Source of the DNA: Desulfocurvus sp.
GTDB taxonomy: Bacteria; Desulfobacterota; Desulfovibrionia; Desulfovibrionales; Desulfovibrionaceae
Direction: 5' to 3'
Length of the DNA stretch: 42,592 nt
NCBI RefSeq assembly: GCF_023230885.1
Contig: NZ_JALNWM010000003.1
Span: 1-42,592 of the forward strand
In this document: positions 34,002 to 42,592 of the stretch, in pieces
Layout: each line of letters opens with the position of its first letter
How positions within the stretch are numbered: position 1 is the first letter of the stretch
The notes under the pieces: model-generated
Database searches by the model: none
What the model was told of the DNA's origin: nothing
Seen by the model: only the letters and a program-made list of their open reading frames with translations
Position numbers and translations under genes: made by a program

Positions 34002-34060
34002 GGCGAAGCCCGGGGCGAAGTCCGGGTCGAAGTCCGGGTCGAAGTCCGGGGTGAAGTCCG
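34001..34060. repeat. 12-base tandem repeat, five copies, starting on the radical SAM stop codon
   Basis: Five consecutive units with consensus GGKCGAAGTCCG run from 34001 to 34060, followed by a decayed copy. The first base is the last base of the TAG stop. Twelve bases keep the frame, and one frame would read KSGS-type repeats, but that frame has no start of its own. Confidence 0.85.
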
Positions 34061-34080
34061 GGGCGGCGTTCCGGGGTGGT

Positions 34081-34097
34081 GGGCGGTCTTGCCGCCC
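34081..34097 (+). terminator. Small hairpin between convergent genes
   Basis: GGGCGG, a five-base loop, and CCGCCC, followed a few bases later by CCCTTTGG. It could end the radical SAM transcript; the U run is weak. Confidence 0.3.
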
Positions 34098-34124
34098 GGG
34101 CCCTTTGGCGCGCCCCGGGGGGCG

Positions 34125-34388
34125 CTAGGGCTGGTTGCCGCCGCCGCAGCTTCCGCCGCCGCAGCCGCCCGAGGGGCAGCCCCGGGGCCGCCCGGTGGGA
34201 TTGTAGCCCACCAGCGGGGCCACGCCCCGGTCCAGGGGGCTTGCGTGCTCGACCCGCAGCGAGGGGCGCGAGACGACCTTGCGCGTGGCGCCCGCGCATT
34301 TGCCGCAGGCCGGGCAGGGCTCGTCGGGGCCGGCCAGGTCCTCGAAGGTGTGGCCGCACTTTTCGCATTCGTATTCGTACATGGGCAT
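34125..34388 (-). CDS. FmdB-type zinc ribbon protein
   Basis: An 87-residue small protein. It starts MPMYEYECEKCGHTFEDLAG and continues PCPACGK, giving two CxxC knuckles of an FmdB-family zinc ribbon (residues about 8-11 and 27-30). The tail is Gly/Cys-rich (GCPSGGCGGGSCGGGNQP), common in versions from sulfate-reducing deltaproteobacteria. The family is named for a putative regulator of formamidase/amidase genes; the true role is unknown. ATG at 34388 has AGGAGG upstream. The long upstream readings in the same frame are shadows. Confidence 0.85.
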   Translation of the reverse strand: MPMYEYECEKCGHTFEDLAGPDEPCPACGKCAGATRKVVSRPSLRVEHASPLDRGVAPLVGYNPTGRPRGCPSGGCGGGSCGGGNQP

Positions 34389-34435
34389 GGCGGTCCTCCT
34401 GTGTCGGCACGGGCAGGGGCCCGCGCGCCAGGGGC

Positions 34436-34463
34436 ACAATAACGCCGCGCGCGCGCAAGTCAA
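34436..34463 (-). promoter_or_regulatory. Candidate promoter of the FmdB-type gene
   Basis: TTGACT (34463-34458), 16 bases, then TATTGT (34441-34436) on the minus strand, giving a leader of about 40 bases. On the other strand, TTGACA at 34507-34512 may be a -35 for the HD-GYP gene, but no good -10 follows. Confidence 0.45.
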
Positions 34464-34589
34464 GGCCGCGCGGCCGGGCGGCGCGGCGGGCGCGCCGGGA
34501 AACCTTTTGACAGCCCGGGGGCCTTTGACGAAGATGCACCCGCAGCCCGGCTGCCCCCTCCACGACGACAACCACAAGCGGAACCGCCC

Positions 34590-35594
34590 ATGAGCGAATC
34601 CACCGGCGCCGCCCGGAACCCGGCCCAGGAGGCCGAGGGGTTTTTCCCCGTCAGCCCGCTGATGATCCGCAACTGGAGCAGGGGCCGCTTCGCCCTCTAC
34701 CTGCGCCAGGGCACCTCGTATGTGCTCTACACCAGCAAGGGCGACGCCTTCACCGACGCCCACCGCCGCAAGCTCGACGACATGGGCGTGCTCCTGGTCC
34801 ATGTGGACGGCGCCGAGCGCGCGGCCTATGCCAGCTATCTGCTGGAAAACCTGCCCGAGCTGTTGCAGGACGAGGCCATCCCCCTGGAGCAGCGCGGGGA
34901 GGCGTGGTACCAGGCCTCGGTCATGGCCCTGCGCCGGGTCTTCGAGGAGCGCCTGCCCAAGGGGCTGGCCCGGCGCCGGTTCACCGAGATCTGCGACATG
35001 CTGCGTACGGGCATGGACTTCTTCGGGCGCAACGGGGCCCTGAAGCAGGTGGCCCGGCTGGTGGGCCGGGGCTACAAGAGCTACCACCACAGCCTGGGCT
35101 GCGCTGTGCTGACCTATTTCGTCTGCGCGGATTCGCCCAAGGTGGCTCCCGAGCGGCTGCACGCCGTCTGCCTGGGCGCGCTGCTGCACGACCTGGGCAA
35201 GGCCCGGGTGCCCCAGGAGATCCTGGACCGCGACCCCGAGACCCTGACCCCGGCCGAGCGCGAGAAGCTGCGCGCCCACGCCGCCGCCGGGGTGGCCCTG
35301 TGCGCCCATTTGCCCCTGGAGCCCGAAACCGTCGTCTGCATGCTCCTGCATCACGAGCGCGTGGACGGCAGCGGCTACCCGGCGGGCGTCTGCGGCGAGG
35401 CCCTGCCGTTTTACGTCAAGGCCCTGGCCGTGTGCGACGTGTACGACAACCTGACCCGCCCGGCCCCCTGGCGCCCGGCCCGCACGCCCTACGAGGCCCT
35501 GCGCTTCATGAAGATGCACAAGGACAGCTTCGACGTGGACGCCATGCGCAGGCTGATCAGCGTGCTCTCCGGGGCCGAGGTGTCCACCCAGTAA
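34590..35594 (+). CDS. HD-GYP domain cyclic-di-GMP phosphodiesterase
   Basis: A 334-residue cytoplasmic protein. The first ~145 residues contain a small beta-rich region (FALYLRQGTSYVLYTSKGD) like the N-terminal domain often found before HD-GYP. The catalytic domain has H166, the complete H200-D201-L-G-K204, and HHERVDGSGYP (residues 254-264). All expected metal ligands and the GYP loop are present, so hydrolysis of cyclic-di-GMP is likely. It is unrelated in its N terminus to the other HD-GYP protein of the window. ATG at 34590, with AAGCGGAACCGCCC upstream, is a weak ribosome site. Followed 33 bases later by the ATP-grasp gene. Confidence 0.87.
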   Translation: MSESTGAARNPAQEAEGFFPVSPLMIRNWSRGRFALYLRQGTSYVLYTSKGDAFTDAHRRKLDDMGVLLVHVDGAERAAYASYLLENLPELLQDEAIPLEQRGEAWYQASVMALRRVFEERLPKGLARRRFTEICDMLRTGMDFFGRNGALKQVARLVGRGYKSYHHSLGCAVLTYFVCADSPKVAPERLHAVCLGALLHDLGKARVPQEILDRDPETLTPAEREKLRAHAAAGVALCAHLPLEPETVVCMLLHHERVDGSGYPAGVCGEALPFYVKALAVCDVYDNLTRPAPWRPARTPYEALRFMKMHKDSFDVDAMRRLISVLSGAEVSTQ

Positions 35595-35627
35595 TCCGGG
35601 GCGCGCCGCCCCGCTGCGAGGCCGACC

Positions 35628-36800
35628 ATGTTCCTGCTCGACAAGCCCTACGTCTCCGGCTTCCTGCGCGACAGCGCGCTGCGCCTGGGCCTGCCCGTGC
35701 TCGACGGGCCCGTGGCCCGCGCCGCCCTGGGCGCCGCCCCCTGCCTGGCCGCCGAGGCGGATTTCGTCGCCGCCCTGCGCGCCGGGGCCGCCCGGCGGGT
35801 CTACGCCAATTCCGAGAACGCCCTGGGCTGGGTGGCCCGCAACCTGGGCTTCTCCGAGCTGCCCCGGCAGGTCCGGCTGTTCAAGGACAAGCTGGCCTTT
35901 CGCGAGCTGCTGCGGCCCCTGTTCCCGGGCTTCGGCTTCCGGGGCGTGGCCCTGGACGAGCTGGACGCCGTGGACCCCGCCGGGTTCGCCAAGCCGTTCA
36001 TCGTCAAGCCCGCCACGGGGTTCTTCAGCCTGGGGGTGCACAAAGTGGAGGCCGACGCCGACTGGCCCGGGGTGGTGGCGGCCATCCGCGCCGAGGCCGG
36101 GCGCATCGCGGGCCAGTATCCCGAGCAGGTCCTCGGCCTGGACACCTTCCTCATCGAGGAGAACATCCCCGGCGAGGAGTTTGCCGTGGACGTGTTTTGG
36201 GACGGGCGGGGCCGCCCGGTGATCCTCAACGTGCTGGCCCACCTGTTCCCCGACGCGGCCAGCGTCAACGACCGGGTCTATGTGACCTCGCGGGCGGTGG
36301 TGGAGCCCAACCTGGAGCGCTTCACCCGTGCCCTGGCGGACCTGGGGCGGCTGGCGGGGCTGCGCGATTTCCCGGCCCATGTGGAGCTGCGCGTGGACGG
36401 GAACGGCGCCATCGGCTTCATCGAGGGCAACCCGCTGCGCTTCGCGGGCTGGTGCGTGGCGGACCTGACCTGGCACGCCTGGGGCGTGAACCCCTACGAA
36501 GCCTACCTGCTGGACCGCCACCCGGACTGGGACGCCCTGCTGGCGCGCCGGGGCGACACGGTGACCAGCGTGGTCATCGCCGACCTCGCTCCGGGCGTGG
36601 ACCCCGGGGCGGTGGGCGGGGTGGACTACGACGCCTTCCGCGCGCGTTTCGCCCGGCCCCTGGAGCTGCGGCGCATCGACTGGCGCGAGTACCCGGTGTT
36701 CGCCTTCCTCTTCGCCGAGCATGAGCCCGGCGCCCTGGGCGAGCTGGACGCCATCCTGCGCTCGGACCTCACGGAATTCCTGCTGCCCGCCGCGCGCTGA
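35628..36800 (+). CDS. ATP-grasp domain protein of unknown substrate
   Basis: A 390-residue cytoplasmic protein. It resembles ATP-grasp ligases: a preATP-grasp part (1-95), then KDKLAFRELLRPLFPGF, PFIVKPATGFFSLGVHKVE (ATP-binding Lys and glycine loop, about 125-145), FLIEENIPGEEFAVDVFW, and the metal-binding end HVELRVDGNGAIGFIEGNP with the Glu and Asn ligands. These enzymes join a carboxylate to an amine through an acyl phosphate. No partner gene reveals the substrate. Probably cotranscribed with the HD-GYP gene. Confidence 0.75.
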   Translation: MFLLDKPYVSGFLRDSALRLGLPVLDGPVARAALGAAPCLAAEADFVAALRAGAARRVYANSENALGWVARNLGFSELPRQVRLFKDKLAFRELLRPLFPGFGFRGVALDELDAVDPAGFAKPFIVKPATGFFSLGVHKVEADADWPGVVAAIRAEAGRIAGQYPEQVLGLDTFLIEENIPGEEFAVDVFWDGRGRPVILNVLAHLFPDAASVNDRVYVTSRAVVEPNLERFTRALADLGRLAGLRDFPAHVELRVDGNGAIGFIEGNPLRFAGWCVADLTWHAWGVNPYEAYLLDRHPDWDALLARRGDTVTSVVIADLAPGVDPGAVGGVDYDAFRARFARPLELRRIDWREYPVFAFLFAEHEPGALGELDAILRSDLTEFLLPAAR

Positions 36801-36813
36801 GCCGGCGGACCGG

Positions 36814-36851
36814 GCGCCCCCGCCGCCCCCGCGCGGGGGCGGCGGGGGCGC
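36814..36851. terminator. 38-base perfect palindrome between convergent genes
   Basis: Arms 36814-36832 and 36833-36851 are fully complementary (19 bp, all G/C). It sits between the stops of the ATP-grasp gene (36800) and the GGDEF gene (36854) and can serve both strands. No U run on either side. Confidence 0.6.
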
Positions 36852-36853
36852 GC

Positions 36854-37870
<1,017 letters not shown>

Positions 37871-37930
37871 GCCGTTTCGCCGTGGCCGGGCATGGTCTGG
37901 CGGGGGCGCCCGGGCCGGTGGGTCATGGTA

Positions 37931-40660
<2,730 letters not shown>

Positions 40661-40681
40661 GGCGGAGTTGCGGCCCCGGGG

Positions 40682-41440
40682 CTACCTGAGGGCCGCGGGC
40701 AGGGGGAAGCCCCAGCGGGCGAAGATGGGCTCCAGGCGCCCCGTGCGGGCCAGGTGGCGCATGCCCTGGTCGTAGAGTTCCCTGATCTTGCGGCCCCGTG
40801 CGGTGTCCTTGAGCACGGGGAAATAGCCGCGCCGCCCGATGGGCTCGATGCGGAAGTCGGCCATGTCGAAGGGGATGGTGTTCTTGCGGATGGAGTCCTG
40901 GATGAAGTTCAGGTCGTCGAGGTAGAAGTCGATGCGCCCGAGGACGACCATGCCCAGGGCCGAGACGCCGGATTTCAGCTCCTTGTGGCGCATGGGCACG
41001 GGAATGTTGCCTTCGTCGTAATAGCCGATGCGCCAGGCGATGGAGCGGTCCTTGAGGCTGCCGGGCATGGACCATGCCCCGATGTTCCTGCGGTTGAAGA
41101 ATACATGGTAGTCGCCCTCGTACATGGGCGTTTCGGCGAGCATGAGCCCGCGCGGGGGCTTGTCGTGGCAGGTCATCATGTCCGCCGTTTCGCTGCGGAC
41201 CATGTGGTAGGCGCGCTCGGAGGGCGCGTATTCGCGGATGTACCCGATGCCGTAGAGGCCGAAGACGGCGGAGAGGATTTCGTGGTAGAGGCCCGTGCCG
41301 TCGAGGTTGGTGAACCCCGACCAGGACGGGCCGACCACCTGGACGGCGGTTATGTCTCCGGGATCGGGCAGGGGCCGCTCCCTCCCGGCCGCGGGCGCGG
41401 CCAGGCACAGGGCGAGCAGAAGCCAGCAGACGATGCGCAT
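40682..41440 (-). CDS. Periplasmic substrate-binding protein (SBP_bac_3-like), orphan
   Basis: A 252-residue protein. The signal peptide MRIVCWLLLALCLAAPAAG is followed by a solute-binding fold of family 3 type: GTGLYHEILSAVFGLYGIGY near the N terminus, SERAYHMVRSETADMM, and IAWRIGYYDE. It is a paralogue of the next gene upstream, with roughly half the residues identical by eye and the block SGVSALGMVVLGRIDFYLDD nearly unchanged. No permease or ATPase is nearby. Its place directly before the hybrid kinase suggests that it presents a ligand to the kinase sensor region rather than to a transporter. ATG at 41440 with AGGAGCGATATC upstream. A longer frame exists but lacks a signal peptide start. 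Confidence 0.85.
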   Translation of the reverse strand: MRIVCWLLLALCLAAPAAGRERPLPDPGDITAVQVVGPSWSGFTNLDGTGLYHEILSAVFGLYGIGYIREYAPSERAYHMVRSETADMMTCHDKPPRGLMLAETPMYEGDYHVFFNRRNIGAWSMPGSLKDRSIAWRIGYYDEGNIPVPMRHKELKSGVSALGMVVLGRIDFYLDDLNFIQDSIRKNTIPFDMADFRIEPIGRRGYFPVLKDTARGRKIRELYDQGMRHLARTGRLEPIFARWGFPLPAALR

Positions 41441-41507
41441 GATATCGCTCCTGGGCCGGAGAGGCGCTCCGGGCCCGATTCGGCATCCCTTAGCACGGCG
41501 CGGGACA

Positions 41508-41537
41508 TTTGTCAGCGCGCGGCGTATTTTGTCAGCG
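41508..41537. repeat. TTTGTCAGCG direct repeats spaced 20 bp
   Basis: The 10-base word occurs at 41508-41517 and 41528-41537, between the two binding-protein genes; the second copy spans the upstream gene's stop codon. On the minus strand it reads CGCTGACAAA, in which CTGACA resembles a -35. It could be a promoter with an operator for the downstream gene. Confidence 0.45.
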
Positions 41538-42293
41538 GAATTTTCCGAAGTCCGGCACGGCGTGGCCCCATTTGGCGTAGATCGCCTCCAGGGCGCCCTG
41601 GTCGTGCAGGGTCCGGATACCGTTGTCATAGAGGTCCATGATCGTCCTGCCCCGGGCCGTGGGGGCCAGCACGGGGTGGTAGGACCGGAAGCCCACGGGC
41701 TCGATGCGGAAGCGGTCCTTGTCGAAGGCCAGCTCCGAGCGGGCGATGGACTCGCGGATGAGCACCGGGTCGTCGAGGTAGAAGTCCGACCGGCCCAGGA
41801 CGACCATGCCCAGGGCCGAGACGCCGGTCTTGACCTCCTTGGTGCGCATCCCCTCGGGAATGTAGCGCTCGTCGTAGTAGCCGATGCGCCAGACCACCGA
41901 GCGCCCGGCCATGCTCTCGCGGCCCTTCCAGGGCCGGACGTTCCCGGCGTCGAAGAACACGGCGTAGACGCTTTCGTACATGGGCATCCGGGCCATGACC
42001 AGGGGCGGGTCCACCCGGGCCTTGCAGACCATCATGTCGGCCTCGTTCTCGCGGACCATGTGCGTGGCGCGCAGGCTGGGCACGAAATGGTGCTCGACCT
42101 CGATGCCGTACAGGCCGCGGAACACGGCGTCCAGAAGGTCGAAATAGAGTCCGGTGCCGTCCGCGTTGGTGAAGCTGTCCCACGCGGGGCTGACGACGCG
42201 CACAACGGCCACGCTTTGCCCGGCCCGGGCCGGGGACAGCAGGCAGACCAGCAGCGCGACGGCGGCGACAAGGGCGCGGCATGGCGCAGGCAT
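41532..42293 (-). CDS. Periplasmic substrate-binding protein (SBP_bac_3-like), orphan paralogue
   Basis: A 253-residue protein with signal peptide MPAPCRALVAAVALLVCLLS, cleaved near ARAG. The mature part is collinear with the downstream paralogue: DGTGLYFDLLDAVFRGLYGI, ATHMVRENEADMMVCK, WRIGYYDERYIP, TGVSALGMVVLGRSDFYLDD, and the C-terminal AIYAKWGHAVPDF. A tandem duplication followed by divergence is the simplest origin. ATG at 42293 is preceded by AGGAGAACT. First gene of the binding protein-kinase-cyclase operon as far as visible. Confidence 0.85.
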   Translation of the reverse strand: MPAPCRALVAAVALLVCLLSPARAGQSVAVVRVVSPAWDSFTNADGTGLYFDLLDAVFRGLYGIEVEHHFVPSLRATHMVRENEADMMVCKARVDPPLVMARMPMYESVYAVFFDAGNVRPWKGRESMAGRSVVWRIGYYDERYIPEGMRTKEVKTGVSALGMVVLGRSDFYLDDPVLIRESIARSELAFDKDRFRIEPVGFRSYHPVLAPTARGRTIMDLYDNGIRTLHDQGALEAIYAKWGHAVPDFGKFR

Positions 42294-42330
42294 GAGTTCT
42301 CCTTGCAAGCAGGGGGCCCGGTGCGCGGAC

Positions 42331-42359
42331 CTTGTAGCACGGGGCGGGGCAGCAGGCAA
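42331..42359 (-). promoter_or_regulatory. Candidate promoter of the binding protein/kinase operon
   Basis: TTGCCT (42359-42354), 17 bases, TACAAG (42336-42331) on the minus strand. The leader would be about 30 bases, with the ribosome site AGGAG inside it. The rest of the 231-base gap to the next gene shows nothing else I can identify. Confidence 0.45.
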
Positions 42360-42524
42360 TGCCGCAGGCGCGCCGGGGTGCGCCTGACGGGGCGAAACTC
42401 CCGTGGCAGGGCGGGGGCAGGGGCGGGGGGCGTCGACGGGCCGGCCCCTGCGTCCGGGCGGGGCCCCTGGTCATCCTTCAGGGCAGCCCCGTCCGGCGGG
42501 GGGGCCGCGAGCCCCGGGCCGGGC

Positions 42525-42592
42525 CTAGGCCCGGGCGGCGTAGGCGGCCAGCTCGGCCTCGGCCTGCTCCCAGCGCCCGAAGGCGGCGGCCA
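42525..42592 (-). CDS. 3' end of an unidentified gene (partial)
   Basis: The last 22 codons read AAAFGRWEQAEAELAAYAAR-A then TAG at 42527-42525. The Ala/Glu-rich helical end with WEQAEAEL recalls the C-terminal coiled coil of ABC-F ATPases, but so little sequence cannot decide. The stop codon lies in the palindrome CCGGGCCTAGGCCCGG. Confidence 0.4.
   Translation of the reverse strand, partial: AAAFGRWEQAEAELAAYAARA

Noticed and set aside
34002..34128. Read-through extension of the radical SAM protein into the 12-base repeats
   Set aside because: The TAG is in frame and orthologous-looking Cys motif ends just before it; no sign of recoding signals.

Overview
The window is about 42.6 kb of very GC-rich bacterial chromosome, almost fully coding. 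Gene content and style point to a Gram-negative deltaproteobacterium of the Desulfovibrionales type. The reasons are the compact mraZ-to-ftsZ cluster followed by an M23 peptidase, a class B PBP with a C-terminal PASTA domain, FmdB-type zinc ribbons, HD-GYP/GGDEF proteins, and orphan periplasmic binding proteins next to a hybrid histidine kinase. The taxonomic call is inference from gene content, not a search result. I see no IS element, phage, CRISPR array or plasmid feature.

Left part (1-13.3 kb), all on the minus strand. (a) The 5' end of a lipoprotein gene, cut by the window edge. (b) A BMP/Nup-type nucleoside ABC importer (binding protein, ATPase, two permeases) whose last gene is a CodA-type deaminase. 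That deaminase carries Cys in place of the Asp that restricts E. coli CodA to cytosine. (c) A complete spermidine/putrescine importer, potABCD. Its 5' leader holds a 41-codon Arg-rich ORF and three mutually exclusive hairpins ending in a terminator. (d) An RlmI-like methyltransferase, a tRNA-Ala(CGC) with its own terminator, and an HD-GYP protein.

Middle (13.6-30.7 kb), plus strand: a textbook dcw cluster, mraZ-rsmH-ftsL-ftsI-murE-murF-mraY-murD-ftsW-murG-murC-murB-ftsQ-ftsA-ftsZ. Many junctions overlap by 1-4 bases, so translation is probably coupled. No ddl lies between murB and ftsQ. The promoter in front of mraZ overlaps three TGG-type repeats spaced 10 bp, the expected form of an MraZ autoregulatory box. 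The cluster makes UDP-MurNAc-pentapeptide (MurE carries the diaminopimelate motif), lipid I and lipid II, and the divisome proteins FtsL, FtsI, FtsW, FtsQ, FtsA and FtsZ.

Right part (30.8-42.6 kb): an anchored M23 peptidase, a radical SAM protein with a second Cys cluster, a divergent FmdB zinc ribbon, an HD-GYP protein and an orphan ATP-grasp enzyme. Convergent to these is a minus-strand signalling operon: two paralogous periplasmic binding proteins without a transporter, a hybrid histidine kinase with HPt, and a PleD-like REC-GGDEF diguanylate cyclase. The last 68 bases are the 3' end of another minus-strand gene.

Most of the window is ordinary core genome. The points worth following are the CodA specificity residue, the pot operon leader, the MraZ box, the binding-protein/kinase/cyclase module, and two minisatellites that abut stop codons.
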